64,000 nt of DNA from Gammaproteobacteria bacterium. GTDB lineage: Bacteria > Pseudomonadota > Gammaproteobacteria > Arenicellales > UBA868. Where the stretch lies: NCBI GenBank assembly GCA_022451485.1, contig JAKUQS010000013.1, positions 1-64,000 of the forward strand, written 5' to 3'. Position 1 is the stretch's first letter; each line of letters begins with the position of its first letter. The position numbers and the translations under genes are program-made. The notes under the pieces are model-generated. The model saw only the letters and a list, made by a program, of their open reading frames with translations, had not been told where the DNA came from and did not search any database. Positions 36,795 through 45,709 of the stretch are shown here, piece by piece.

Positions 36795-37778
36795 ATGCGT
36801 ACTCGACGTGCCTATTTCTTGCCGTTGCTTTTCTTGGGGACCCTGGTAGCAGCCGGATTCTCTCTTGCAATCGGCACCATCGAGGTGGATTGGCAGCAGG
36901 TCTATCAAGGGATTGTAGCGGGACGGCCGAGCCTACACTATGAAGTTGTCATGGGAATTCGTTTACCAAGAGCGTTGAATGCTTTTCTAGTCGGTGGAAT
37001 GCTTGCGGTGGCTGGAGCGCTGATGCAGGTTCTTTTGCGAAATCCTTTGGCTGACCCATATGTGTTGGGCGTGTCTGGCGGCGCGTCAGTCGGGGCGCTT
37101 CTCGCCCTCACGTGGGGTTGGGCCGAGGCTGGGGTATCTGGAGCAGCCGCTGTTGGTGCGTTGTTTTCACTGTTTATCGTATTCGGTTTAGCGCGTGGTG
37201 CGGGTCACTGGTCTTCAACTCGGTTGCTTCTGACCGGAGTGGTGATGGCGGCGGGATGGGGTGCGATGGTGAGTTTTTTGCTGGCAATCAGCCCAGAAGC
37301 ACACCTTCGCGGTATGTTGTTCTGGTTAATGGGTGATTTGACCGAACGTTTGCCAGGTGGTTTTCGAGTGGGTTTGTTGGCACTCGGCTTGGGCGTTAGT
37401 GTTTATGTTGCCAGAAGTCTTAATTTGTTAGCGACCGGTGAGCAGCGCGCGGCGAGTCTGGGCGTTAATACCGTGTCATTGCGCTTGATCCTCTACTTCA
37501 CGGCGGGTGTGCTCACGGCGAGTGCCGTGACATTGGCGGGGGCGATCGGTTTTGTGGGTTTGGTGGTGCCCCATATCGTTCGGCTCGTGATCGGTGCGGA
37601 TCATCGTTTGGTTGTTCCTGGCTCTTTGCTCGCTGGCGGTGCATTGCTCATCGTCTCAGAGTTGGTTGCGAGAACTATCATGGCTCCCAATGAATTGCCT
37701 GTTGGGATAGTGACTGCGTTTATCGGCGTTCCTACCTTTCTGTTTTTGTTACGACGTAGTGCAACCTCGCGATCATGA
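36795..37778 (+). CDS. btuC: Cobalamin ABC transporter permease (BtuC/FecCD family)
   Basis: 327-aa permease with about ten hydrophobic helices. Family landmarks: [47 protein letters not shown] and, near the C-terminus, GAIGFVGLVVPHIVRLVIG. BtuC and siderophore permeases share this family; B12 is assigned because btuB, btuF, cobT and cobS surround it. It overlaps btuD by 4 bp (ATGA). A lone TATACT (36750-36755) is the only promoter-like element seen upstream, and no riboswitch faces this gene. Confidence 0.88.
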   Translation: MRTRRAYFLPLLFLGTLVAAGFSLAIGTIEVDWQQVYQGIVAGRPSLHYEVVMGIRLPRALNAFLVGGMLAVAGALMQVLLRNPLADPYVLGVSGGASVGALLALTWGWAEAGVSGAAAVGALFSLFIVFGLARGAGHWSSTRLLLTGVVMAAGWGAMVSFLLAISPEAHLRGMLFWLMGDLTERLPGGFRVGLLALGLGVSVYVARSLNLLATGEQRAASLGVNTVSLRLILYFTAGVLTASAVTLAGAIGFVGLVVPHIVRLVIGADHRLVVPGSLLAGGALLIVSELVARTIMAPNELPVGIVTAFIGVPTFLFLLRRSATSRS

Positions 37779-38542
37779 CGCAATTAAGTACACATGATCT
37801 GCGCATTGAGATCGGAGATGTAGTTGTTTGCCGCGATTTGTGCACGACATTTTTGCCGGGGCAGGTATGGACGATTTTGGGCCCCAACGGAGTAGGCAAA
37901 TCGACTCTGCTCAGAACTTTGGCAGGCCTTTATCAACCCATTGCGGGTCAAGTGTCTTTTGATGGGCAGCCGCTTGTTGATATACCGCGACGCAAAAGGG
38001 CGCGGCAGATTGGAATCTTATTCCAGGATCACGCCGATGTATTTCCTTTGACGGTGATGGAAACAGTACTAACCGGAAGGCATCCGTGGTGTTCCCCGTT
38101 GCAGGGAGAAAGCGCCCTGGATCTGGAGCGAGTAGATCAAGTACTTGGCCAAGTGGGGCTCAATGGTTTCCAGGACAGGAATCTTTTTTCCTTGTCAGGT
38201 GGGGAGCGTCGGCGAGTTGATCTGGCGGCATTGGCTGTCCAGGATTCGGCCGTAGTCTTATTGGATGAGCCCAGTAATCACCTCGATCCCCGTCATCAGG
38301 TCACATTGCTCGGAGGCATGATAGATAAATGGCGTCGTGCGCGTCGCACGGTGGTCATGGTGTTGCATGATATTAATTTAGCCGTGAGGTTCAGTGACTA
38401 TCTGGTCTTTCTCTACGGTGATGGCAAGGCATCCCATGGTTTAGTAGCAGAAATGGCTACTGAGGGTCATTTTTCAAGACTCTACGATCAGCCGATGGGC
38501 CGTTATCAAGCGAACGATCGTGATCTCTTTTTCCCGCTTTAG
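37775..38542 (+). CDS. btuD: Cobalamin ABC transporter ATP-binding protein
   Basis: 255-aa ATPase: Walker A GPNGVGKST, Q-loop LFQDHADVFPLTV, signature LSGGERRRVDLAAL, Walker B VVLLDEPSNHLDP, H-loop VVMVLHDINLAV. It pairs with BtuC through the ATGA overlap. The substrate assignment rests on the B12 gene neighbourhood. Confidence 0.88.
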   Translation: MTQLSTHDLRIEIGDVVVCRDLCTTFLPGQVWTILGPNGVGKSTLLRTLAGLYQPIAGQVSFDGQPLVDIPRRKRARQIGILFQDHADVFPLTVMETVLTGRHPWCSPLQGESALDLERVDQVLGQVGLNGFQDRNLFSLSGGERRRVDLAALAVQDSAVVLLDEPSNHLDPRHQVTLLGGMIDKWRRARRTVVMVLHDINLAVRFSDYLVFLYGDGKASHGLVAEMATEGHFSRLYDQPMGRYQANDRDLFFPL

Positions 38543-38658
38543 TTGACGCGCTGATAAACAGTGTTTCCTAACCCCAGGGAATTAGGGTTGACAGTCACTG
38601 AGGTGACGGCGTAACGTCGAAATTCTCGATGTGGGTACCGTGTGACGTCTCAGCCGCA

Positions 38659-38831
38659 CGGTGAAACGGGAAGCCGGTGCGCTAAAGACGTCGATGTCTG
38701 CAAGGCCGGCACTGCCCCCGCAACGGTAAGTGGTACGGGTTCAGCATATTGCCACTGCGGCACTGGCCGTGGGAAGGCGCTGAATTCTTGGCCAGCTACG
38801 CGGCCTGACCACGAGTCCGGAAACCGGTCCA
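38659..38831 (+). ncRNA. Cobalamin riboswitch upstream of btuB
   Basis: Full AdoCbl-type element in the leader between btuD and btuB: CGGTGAAACGGGAAGCCGGTG (opening strand), GGCACTGCCCCCGCAAC (about 38708-38724), the B12 box GCCACTG (38751-38757), GGGAAGGC (38771-38778) and GAGTCCGGAAACCGG (38813-38827). It lies about 115 nt upstream of the btuB start, leaving room for the expression platform described separately. Together with flanking sequence it accounts for the 402-bp gap between btuD and btuB. Confidence 0.95.
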
Positions 38832-38882
38832 TATCGAAACCATTTAGTTGCCGCGGTGGGCGGTGGCTGGGGTTTTCGTTAG

Positions 38883-38940
38883 AACTCCTCAGAACCACTC
38901 ATCTCGCATGAACCGCGCACGGGTGGTGCGCTAAGGAGTT
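38883..38940 (+). promoter_or_regulatory. btuB expression platform: anti-Shine-Dalgarno and hairpin
   Basis: The btuB ribosome-binding site lies in AGGAGTT (38934-38940). An exact seven-base complement, AACTCCT, lies at 38883-38889. Between them, GCGCAC (38915-38920) and GTGCGC (38926-38931) form a hairpin ending just before the binding site. There is no U-run. This layout suggests translational control, with B12-bound RNA hiding the ribosome-binding site. Confidence 0.65.
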
Positions 38941-38944
38941 AGAA

Positions 38945-40759
38945 ATGCTTTCTATGAAGTGCTGGCGTGGTGTCCCATTGGTTGGATTACTGATGTTGGC
39001 GTGCCCGGTTTACGGTGCTGAAACTGTCATTGTGACCGCAACTCGAACTGCGGAAATGGTCGACGAGACGCTGGCGCCAGTTACCGTTATCACGCGCGAC
39101 GATATTGACAACCTCCAAGCCAGCAGCGTTGCTGATGTTTTGCGTACTGCCCCCGGAGTTATTCTTACAAACAACGGTGGTCTGGGTCAGGCAACGTCGC
39201 TGCTTCTGCGTGGTACCAATTCTGGTCACGTTACTGTCTTGGTCGACGGCGTGCGTGTCGGTTCGGCGACCCTTGGGACCACGCCTTTTGAACTCATTCC
39301 ATTGGCACAGGTGGAGAAGATAGAGGTAGTTCGTGGTCCGCGATCCAGTTTATATGGAGCAAACGCTATTGGCGGCGTGATTCAGATTTTTACCCGGCCT
39401 GATGCAGAAAACAAAACAACGTCTGTATCGTCGCGTTTGGGAACTGACGGTTTTCGAGAATTGAACGCGGGTTTTGTTTCGAATCCAAATGTTGGAATTA
39501 GTGTTCGGTTTAGTCATCTTGGTAGTGATGGTTTTGATGCCTGCACCGGGGCCGCGGGTGGTTGTTACGTGGACGAGCCTGATCGGGATGGGCATGAAAA
39601 ATCTGCGTTGGCTGTGCGGTTCGATCGCCAGTTATCGGAAAGCGCTGAACTCGGGTTGCATTTTATGTATTCGGATGCCGATACCGACTATGACGGCAGT
39701 TTTTCCAATCAAACTGAGACCACAATGCGTGTAATCGGTGGTCGTCTCGTCTTGGATCCAAGCGCCAGCTGGCGATCGACCGTCGCCGTTGGCCAGAGTC
39801 TGGATAAGGCCGAAGACTTCAAGGATCAGGTCTTTAGTAGCCGTTATGAAACCCTTCGAAATTCACTGTCGTGGCAGAACGACATGTCATTGGGCAGCAC
39901 AGGATTGCTGACTGCTGGCATCGATTATCAAAATGACACAGTGGACAGCGATACCCTCTATTCTGTGACCTCGCGTGATAACACCGGAGTATTTGTCCAA
40001 TATCAAAAAGACATTGAGCAATACGGTGTCCAATGGGCACTGCGGTATGACGATAACGAACAGTTTGGCGACTACACCACGGGTAACGTGACACTCGGTG
40101 TTGACACCGGTAAGGACCAACGGGTAACTGTATTTTACGGTACCGCTTTTAAAGCGCCGACTTTCAATGACCTGTACTACCCAAATTGGGGGAGTTCTGT
40201 GTTGGATCCAGAGGAGTCGAATACCGTCGATCTGGGTTATCGAGTGTCGATGCCTGACGGACGCTGGACTGTGAATGTTTTCAAAACGAACATTGATAAA
40301 TTAATAGCTTACGATCCCATTTCCGCAGGTCCGGCTAACATAGATGAAGCGCAGGTGCGTGGCGTTGAAATGGGTGTGGCGATGAGCCGTGACGTCTGGC
40401 GATGGTCTGCTGCTCTGACTGTGCTCGACGCGGAACAAAAGAGTGGTAGCAACCAAGGATTGGAGCTGCCGCGTCGACCAAGCGAGGCTCTTGCTTTGAA
40501 TATTTCTCGAAGTTTTGGTCGATACCGTGCGGGCATTGGGGCAAGATTAAATGGTAAAACCTATGATGACCTCGCTAACACGACTTTGCTGGATCGTTAT
40601 GTTGTCGTTAATCTGATTGGCGAATGGAGTATTACGGATAATTGGTCGTTAAACGGTAAGGTTGAGAATGCGTTTGACGAGGACTATGAGACAGCCGCTC
40701 ATTATCGGCAACCGGGTATCGGATTCTTTGTTTCTGTTAGTTATAACAAGCGTGAGTAG
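38945..40759 (+). CDS. btuB: TonB-dependent outer-membrane cobalamin receptor
   Basis: 604-aa outer-membrane receptor: signal peptide ending near YGAE, then the TonB box ETVIVTATR and a plug domain (VTVITRDDIDNLQASSVADVLRTAPGV ... LLLRGTNSGHVTVLVDGVRVG ... VVRGPRSSLYGANAIGGVIQIFT). The beta barrel fills the remainder. The specificity is assigned from the upstream cobalamin riboswitch and the following cobT and cobS genes. The start has AAGGAG six bases upstream; an ATG three codons later is in frame. The final residues NKRE extend past the usual terminal aromatic residue. Confidence 0.94.
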   Translation: MLSMKCWRGVPLVGLLMLACPVYGAETVIVTATRTAEMVDETLAPVTVITRDDIDNLQASSVADVLRTAPGVILTNNGGLGQATSLLLRGTNSGHVTVLVDGVRVGSATLGTTPFELIPLAQVEKIEVVRGPRSSLYGANAIGGVIQIFTRPDAENKTTSVSSRLGTDGFRELNAGFVSNPNVGISVRFSHLGSDGFDACTGAAGGCYVDEPDRDGHEKSALAVRFDRQLSESAELGLHFMYSDADTDYDGSFSNQTETTMRVIGGRLVLDPSASWRSTVAVGQSLDKAEDFKDQVFSSRYETLRNSLSWQNDMSLGSTGLLTAGIDYQNDTVDSDTLYSVTSRDNTGVFVQYQKDIEQYGVQWALRYDDNEQFGDYTTGNVTLGVDTGKDQRVTVFYGTAFKAPTFNDLYYPNWGSSVLDPEESNTVDLGYRVSMPDGRWTVNVFKTNIDKLIAYDPISAGPANIDEAQVRGVEMGVAMSRDVWRWSAALTVLDAEQKSGSNQGLELPRRPSEALALNISRSFGRYRAGIGARLNGKTYDDLANTTLLDRYVVVNLIGEWSITDNWSLNGKVENAFDEDYETAAHYRQPGIGFFVSVSYNKRE

Positions 40760-40910
40760 AGACCATGTTGCTGGCCCCTTGCCCTTTGGCTATGTGAGTC
40801 CGTTAGGTTACTGATTAGATGGATCTGCTTGATCATCGTATTTCTACAGTAGCTAATCGAGTCGCTACTCTGGGTTCTTTGATTAACAGTAACGTTCACA
40901 GGAACCTCTG

Positions 40911-41984
40911 TTGAAAGCCTGGGATAAGTTTCGTGTTCCGGCTGCTGTGCCAAGCGATAAGTTTCGCAAGAGAGCCATAAAGAGGCAGGCCAGTTTGACC
41001 AAACCGTTAGGGGCGTTGGGTCGGGTTGAAAATTTAGCGGTTCAGTTGGCAGCCCTGCAGTGCACGGAGACTCCGCAGGCGCGGCCATGCTGTATTAGCA
41101 TTTTTGCTGGTGACCACGGCGTTGCGGTCGAAGATGTGTCGGCGTATCCACAGTCGGTAACAGCCCAGATGGTGCACAACGTTGCTGTCGGCGGAGCGGC
41201 AATCAGCGTGTTAGCAGACAGGCTCGGGTTGACGTTGGAAGTTATCAATCTGGGGACAGTTGGACACCATGATAGCCATCCGCGTATTGTTTATTCGCCT
41301 ATTGCCTCGAGCACAGCCAACTGCTTAAAGCACGCGGCGATGACTAAGTCGGAATTATCTCAAGCCCTCGAGGTGGGACGAAAGGCGGCTGTTCGTGCAC
41401 GCGACACAGGAATGTCATTATTCATCGGTGGTGAACTGGGGATAGGCAATACCACTGTCGCTTCGGCTATGGGTAGTGCTTTAACTGGTCTTTCCCCCAC
41501 CCAAATGGTCGGCCCCGGCACTGGTTTGGATGCTGAAGGTGTCACGGCCAAGGTTGGCGTTGTGAGCGCCATATTGTGTCGGCATGGCCATGCGATTGAT
41601 GACCCAATGGAACTGACACGCCGTCTCGGAGGTTTTGAAATAGCAGCACTGGTTGCCGCATTCATTAGCTGCAGCCAGTTTGGAATCCCAATTTTGGTTG
41701 ACGGATTTATTTCGACAGTCGCTGCCTGCGTCGCGGCTCGAATATGTTTTGGGTCGACTGCTTGGATGATTCATTCTCATTCTTCGGCAGAGCCAGGCCA
41801 CAAGCATCTTCTGAAGGCTCTGGGGGCCGAACCACTGTTTTCGCTGTCTTTACGACTTGGGGAAGGGAGCGGGGCTGCCCTTGCGTGGCCATTGATGGAT
41901 CTCGCCTGTGCCTTACACAACGAAATGGCAACATTTGAGTCAGCCGGTGTATCCGGCAGCTCACTCGAGTCAACTTCCGTATGA
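40911..41984 (+). CDS. cobT: Nicotinate-nucleotide-dimethylbenzimidazole phosphoribosyltransferase
   Basis: 357-aa enzyme making alpha-ribazole phosphate for the lower ligand of B12. Motifs: SLTKPLGALGRVE, FAGDHGVAVEDVSAYP, GELGIGNTTVASA, GPGTGLDAEGV, and the catalytic glutamate region LRLGEGSGAALAWPL. It starts with TTG at 40911; AGGAA stands a suitable distance upstream and there is no nearby ATG. Its last codons overlap cobS by 4 bp. Confidence 0.95.
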   Translation: MKAWDKFRVPAAVPSDKFRKRAIKRQASLTKPLGALGRVENLAVQLAALQCTETPQARPCCISIFAGDHGVAVEDVSAYPQSVTAQMVHNVAVGGAAISVLADRLGLTLEVINLGTVGHHDSHPRIVYSPIASSTANCLKHAAMTKSELSQALEVGRKAAVRARDTGMSLFIGGELGIGNTTVASAMGSALTGLSPTQMVGPGTGLDAEGVTAKVGVVSAILCRHGHAIDDPMELTRRLGGFEIAALVAAFISCSQFGIPILVDGFISTVAACVAARICFGSTAWMIHSHSSAEPGHKHLLKALGAEPLFSLSLRLGEGSGAALAWPLMDLACALHNEMATFESAGVSGSSLESTSV

Positions 41985-42763
41985 CTACCGACGTCCATAG
42001 TCAATTACTTCGTGAAGTACGGCGTCTCAGGATTGCGTTGATGTATTTCACTCGTATACCCGTGGGAGGTCTATCGGTATGGACTCCTAGCGAATTGAAT
42101 AACGCGATGCGTTATTTCCCATGGGTTGGGATTTTGGTAGGGCTTGCTTGTTCAGGAATTTTCCTGCTGTTGATTCCTTGGTTACCAGTGCAGGCCGTGA
42201 TCGTCCTTGTATTAGTGTCCCATTGCCTGCTGACGGGGTGTTTCCACGAAGACGGTTTAGCTGATGTGTGTGATGGATTTGGGGGCGCATTTGATCGAAG
42301 CGAGAAGATGCAGATTATGAAAGATTCCCGAGTGGGAACTTATGGGGTAGTGGGGTTGTGGTCAGTCTTGATGCTTAAGTTTGCCTTACTGAGCGCACTG
42401 CCGATTGCGATGATTCCACCGCTACTGTTATTGGCGCACGGGTTATCCCGGCTTGTCCCGCTTTCGGTGATGTGTCTGCTTTCTTACGTAGGAGATCCAG
42501 AAGAAAGTCGTGTTAAGCCGGTAGCTGAATCGATTACCTCGATTGATTTGTCTGTTGCGGGATTGGTTGTAGTGCCTTTGTTATGGTTCTGGCCAATAGC
42601 AACATTGGTTATGCTGTTTACTTTATTACTATTGATTATAGTTTTGTGTCAGTTAGCGAATCGTCAGATCGGTGGTTATACCGGTGATTACCTAGGGTTT
42701 TCGCAACAGATCAGTGAGGTTGTGGTCTATATAGTCGGAGTAAGCTTATGGATATCTGCCTAA
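41981..42763 (+). CDS. cobS: Adenosylcobinamide-GDP ribazoletransferase (cobalamin synthase)
   Basis: 260-aa integral membrane enzyme joining alpha-ribazole (phosphate) to adenosylcobinamide-GDP. The signature HEDGLADVCDGFGGAFDRSEKMQIMKDSRVGTYG is unmistakable, with hydrophobic helices on either side. It overlaps cobT by 4 bp and the phosphatase gene by 16 bp. No cobU/cobP (cobinamide activation) gene is in the window, so that step must be encoded elsewhere or be absent. Confidence 0.95.
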   Translation: MTTDVHSQLLREVRRLRIALMYFTRIPVGGLSVWTPSELNNAMRYFPWVGILVGLACSGIFLLLIPWLPVQAVIVLVLVSHCLLTGCFHEDGLADVCDGFGGAFDRSEKMQIMKDSRVGTYGVVGLWSVLMLKFALLSALPIAMIPPLLLLAHGLSRLVPLSVMCLLSYVGDPEESRVKPVAESITSIDLSVAGLVVVPLLWFWPIATLVMLFTLLLLIIVLCQLANRQIGGYTGDYLGFSQQISEVVVYIVGVSLWISA

Positions 42764-43314
42764 TTCGTCATACTCGACCTCAGGTGGAGAAGGGGGTTTG
42801 TTATGGCCGGCTTGACCTTGATGTCGCAGAGACTTTTGAGCAAGAAGCCGTGATATCCGCGAATTTATTACCTCACAGTTTCGACTATACCTACTCCAGT
42901 CCATTGCGACGTTGTCGCAAATTAGCGAATTTTTTCGGTTCCAACTATGTGTTGGATGATCGTCTACAGGAAGTTGATTTTGGGGCTTGGGAAGGTCGAC
43001 TGTGGACGGACATCGGTGAATCTGCTTTGGACATGTGGATGGCCAATATTGAATCGTTTATTTTCCCAGGCGGCGAAGCCTTCGCCCAATTTCAGGTCCG
43101 GGTTGAGCAATTTCTCGCTCAGCTTCCTGTTGGTCGAGTGCTGCTCATTACCCACGCTGGCGTCATAAAAATAGCTTACGGCATCTTGGCTAACAAGTCG
43201 CTGAGCGAGTCAGTCAGTTTTTCGGTTGACTATGGACAATGCCTTCGCGTTGTAGATGGTCTCCCCGAACTACTAACGACACCGAAGCAAACATTGTTGT
43301 CTCGGTCAGAATGA
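42748..43314 (+). CDS. cobC: Histidine phosphatase, probable alpha-ribazole phosphatase
   Basis: 188-aa phosphoglycerate-mutase-like enzyme. The catalytic histidine motif is LIRHTRP near residue 8, followed by CYGRLD, the conserved DFGAWEGRLW segment, and the second histidine in LLITHAGVIK. Placed after cobT and cobS with overlapping ends, it probably dephosphorylates alpha-ribazole-5'-phosphate or cobalamin-5'-phosphate. The motif is RHT rather than the commonest RHG, as in many CobC proteins. Confidence 0.88.
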   Translation: MDICLIRHTRPQVEKGVCYGRLDLDVAETFEQEAVISANLLPHSFDYTYSSPLRRCRKLANFFGSNYVLDDRLQEVDFGAWEGRLWTDIGESALDMWMANIESFIFPGGEAFAQFQVRVEQFLAQLPVGRVLLITHAGVIKIAYGILANKSLSESVSFSVDYGQCLRVVDGLPELLTTPKQTLLSRSE

Positions 43315-43327
43315 CAACATACAGACA

Positions 43328-44242
43328 TTAGTACTTTAATTGACGCTGACGGGCTTGTTCAATGAGCTCACACAAGCTTTGCATGCCGGTGAGAATTCTA
43401 GGTGTTGGTCGATTAATCAGATCTGGGTCAATCGTAAACAGGTTTTGATCCTTAACTGCTCGAATGCTAGGCCATCGCTGCCACGCGGCTAGCCATGCGT
43501 GTGCGGTTGATACAGGTCCTGCCGCAATAATTATCTCAGGATTAGCGCCAATGACCGCTTCCCGTGATACCGTTGGTGCGAGTGACACTAAATGTTCGAA
43601 GATGTTTTTTCCTCCGCAATGACTGATCAGTCGATTGATGAGGTGTTCCCCATTTAAGGTCATAAGTGGGTTTTGCCACACTTGATAGAAGACTCGCACT
43701 GGAGATCGACCACTGTACTTGGCTAATAATCTTGCTGTGTCTTTGCGAAATAGGTTTGATAATCGATAACCGCGATCGTTGGCCCCGGTTAATTGGCCCA
43801 GACGTTGTAGTGTTGTGGCGATGTCTTCAAGTCGCCGTGGTTCAGAAAGGAAAACGGGGATACCGAGTTTAATGACGCGAGCAAGTTCGGCGGTCGAAGT
43901 GCCACTGTGCCAGATAAGCCCTAGGTCTGGTTCGAGTCCGATAATCGCCTCGAGGTTGAATTTTTGATGAGAGCCCACTCGGGGAAGCAATTTTGCCTTG
44001 GCCGGGTAATTGCTATAGTCCACTGTACCCACAATCTGGTCGTCGACGTTTAGGTGAAATAGGTATTCTGTAAGGTGTGGAGAAAGACTGATGATGCGTT
44101 GGGCGGGCGCCGGCAGAATTACTCTGGCTCCAGTATCGTCTTGAACGACTATTGAATTGTCCGCATTGCTTGCCCCTAGCGAGAACAGCAACAACAGGGC
44201 TGTAAAACCGGTGAGAATAGGCCTTTGCATCGCCTTGAACAA
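43328..44242 (-). CDS. btuF: Periplasmic cobalamin-binding protein
   Basis: 304-aa helical-backbone binding protein with signal peptide (ILTGFTALLLLFSLGASNA). Typical BtuF/FepB-type features are RIISLSPHLTEYLFHL, VGSHQKFNLEAIIGLEPDLGLIW and the long central helix. It delivers B12 to BtuCD. It is encoded convergently with cobC (13 bp between stops) and 19 bp after coq7, so it is transcribed apart from the other B12 genes and no riboswitch precedes it directly. Confidence 0.88.
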   Translation of the reverse strand: MFKAMQRPILTGFTALLLLFSLGASNADNSIVVQDDTGARVILPAPAQRIISLSPHLTEYLFHLNVDDQIVGTVDYSNYPAKAKLLPRVGSHQKFNLEAIIGLEPDLGLIWHSGTSTAELARVIKLGIPVFLSEPRRLEDIATTLQRLGQLTGANDRGYRLSNLFRKDTARLLAKYSGRSPVRVFYQVWQNPLMTLNGEHLINRLISHCGGKNIFEHLVSLAPTVSREAVIGANPEIIIAAGPVSTAHAWLAAWQRWPSIRAVKDQNLFTIDPDLINRPTPRILTGMQSLCELIEQARQRQLKY

Positions 44243-44261
44243 AGACCGACTACTCAGAGTG

Positions 44262-44933
44262 TTAAACCCGGTAGGCGGTAGCTGTCATGACTCGGCTAGC
44301 AAGGTGCATGATCGATCGGATTGGTCCCGGTAGGGTAGTTGCACCGGCACAGCGCGCCATGCGAGCGTGGCGTTGCTCGTCTAAACGCATTTGGTGCAGA
44401 ATGGCGCGGCTTTTATGGTCAGAATGTGGCAATCGTTTAAGGTGGTTGTCGAGATGTTTCTGAACCTGCTGTTCTGTTTCTTCGACGAAACCGAGGTTGG
44501 TGCTGTCTCCCATTGCCCCCGCGACTGCACCTATCGCAAATGCACCGCTGTACCACAGGAAATTCAGGCGGCTCTCTCTGCCTCCAAGTGTGTCGATACG
44601 GTTTTTGCACCATTTTAGATGATCATTTTCTTCTATCGATGCCTTGTGTAAGGCTCGCCGCACCGTTTCGTTACGTGAGGTCAGTGATTGTCCCTGGTAC
44701 AAAGCCTGTGCACAGATTTCACCGACGTGATTGACTCGCATCAATCGTGCAGCCTCCTCCCGTTCAGATGGGGTTAGGGTGTCTTGTTTCACGCTGTCGG
44801 CTGGATTTGCACGTCCGCTACCAGTAGGTGTGCCGGCCACTGTATTGAGGGCGTTGTCTAGTGTGGTCAAAAGACGGTCAAGCGGTGTCGGGTAGTTATA
44901 GGGAGTTTTCAAAGTCGAATGTCTCGCGATCAA
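44262..44933 (-). CDS. coq7: 3-demethoxyubiquinol 3-hydroxylase (Coq7-type)
   Basis: 223-aa di-iron hydroxylase of late ubiquinone synthesis. Ligand motifs are visible: LMRVNHVGEICAQALYQGQ (first Glu), IEENDHLKWC (Glu and His) and the late LDEQRHARMARC. A conserved hydrophobic stretch (WYSGAFAIGAVAGAMGD) suits interfacial membrane binding. It overlaps the upstream ABC-2 permease gene by 4 bp (ATGA), an unusual partner for a quinone gene. Confidence 0.93.
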   Translation of the reverse strand: MIARHSTLKTPYNYPTPLDRLLTTLDNALNTVAGTPTGSGRANPADSVKQDTLTPSEREEAARLMRVNHVGEICAQALYQGQSLTSRNETVRRALHKASIEENDHLKWCKNRIDTLGGRESRLNFLWYSGAFAIGAVAGAMGDSTNLGFVEETEQQVQKHLDNHLKRLPHSDHKSRAILHQMRLDEQRHARMARCAGATTLPGPIRSIMHLASRVMTATAYRV

Positions 44934-45709
44934 ATAATCAGTCGCCGTCTAATAAGGATAACAGTTACCCAGGTGGCCACGGTACCAAAAGCGATCAGTG
45001 CAAGCAGGTGCTGGAGCGGTGCAATCAGTTCCTGACCGGTTACCAGCGGTCTCACTAAGGCAACAGCGTGGGTGAGCGGAAGAAACTGTATCACTTGCTG
45101 CATTCCTTCGGGCAAAGAAGTTGTGGGATAGAAGACACCGCATAGTATGAACATGGGTGTGATCACCAGGGTAATGTAGTAACTAAAGAATTCGTAGCCA
45201 TTGGCGAGTGCCGTAACGATCATTGCTAGGGCTCCAAAACAGAAACCGATGACAAACAGTAATGGAATGGATAGTAAGGCGGACAGGTCGCTGACGGCAC
45301 CGAGAAAAACGGCAACAATGAGGATGGCGCATCCAGCTATTGTGCTTTTGGTTGCACACCAGAGTAACTCACCAACAACAATATCATCGACTTCAATAGG
45401 TGTTGCTAGCAGAGCTTCATAGGTGCGTTGCGGTACCATTCGTGTATATACCGACCACATTGCTTCGAAACTGGCGGTGTTCATAGCAGAGGAGGCGATA
45501 AACCCGGACGCTAGAAAAGCCAGATAGGGCATGCCTGCCATCTTTCCAATAAATAGGCCAAGGCCATAACCTAGCCCGAGCAGATAAATTAACGGCTCGC
45601 CGAAGTGGACCACCAGGCTAGGGGCAATCAGCTTTCGCCAGACGAGGAAATTCCGCTGCCACACAGCAAGGGCTTGACGACGGACGAGCGGTTGCCATGG
45701 ACGGTTCAA
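44930..45709 (-). CDS. ABC-2 type transporter permease (NodJ-like)
   Basis: 259-aa exporter permease with about six hydrophobic helices, including SKPLIYLLGLGYGLGLFIG-like and FVIGFCFGALAMIVTALANGYEFFSYY segments typical of the NodJ/ABC-2 family. It forms an exporter with the ATPase encoded immediately upstream (4 bp overlap). The exported compound is unknown. Confidence 0.85.
   Translation of the reverse strand: MNRPWQPLVRRQALAVWQRNFLVWRKLIAPSLVVHFGEPLIYLLGLGYGLGLFIGKMAGMPYLAFLASGFIASSAMNTASFEAMWSVYTRMVPQRTYEALLATPIEVDDIVVGELLWCATKSTIAGCAILIVAVFLGAVSDLSALLSIPLLFVIGFCFGALAMIVTALANGYEFFSYYITLVITPMFILCGVFYPTTSLPEGMQQVIQFLPLTHAVALVRPLVTGQELIAPLQHLLALIAFGTVATWVTVILIRRRLII

Noticed and set aside
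36795-37778. Reading btuC as a siderophore permease
   Set aside because: The family is shared, but flanking btuB, btuF, cobT, cobS and two cobalamin riboswitches make B12 the far better assignment.
38650-38911. Small open frames on both strands over the btuB leader
   Set aside because: The bases match the conserved parts of a cobalamin riboswitch; the frames are incidental.
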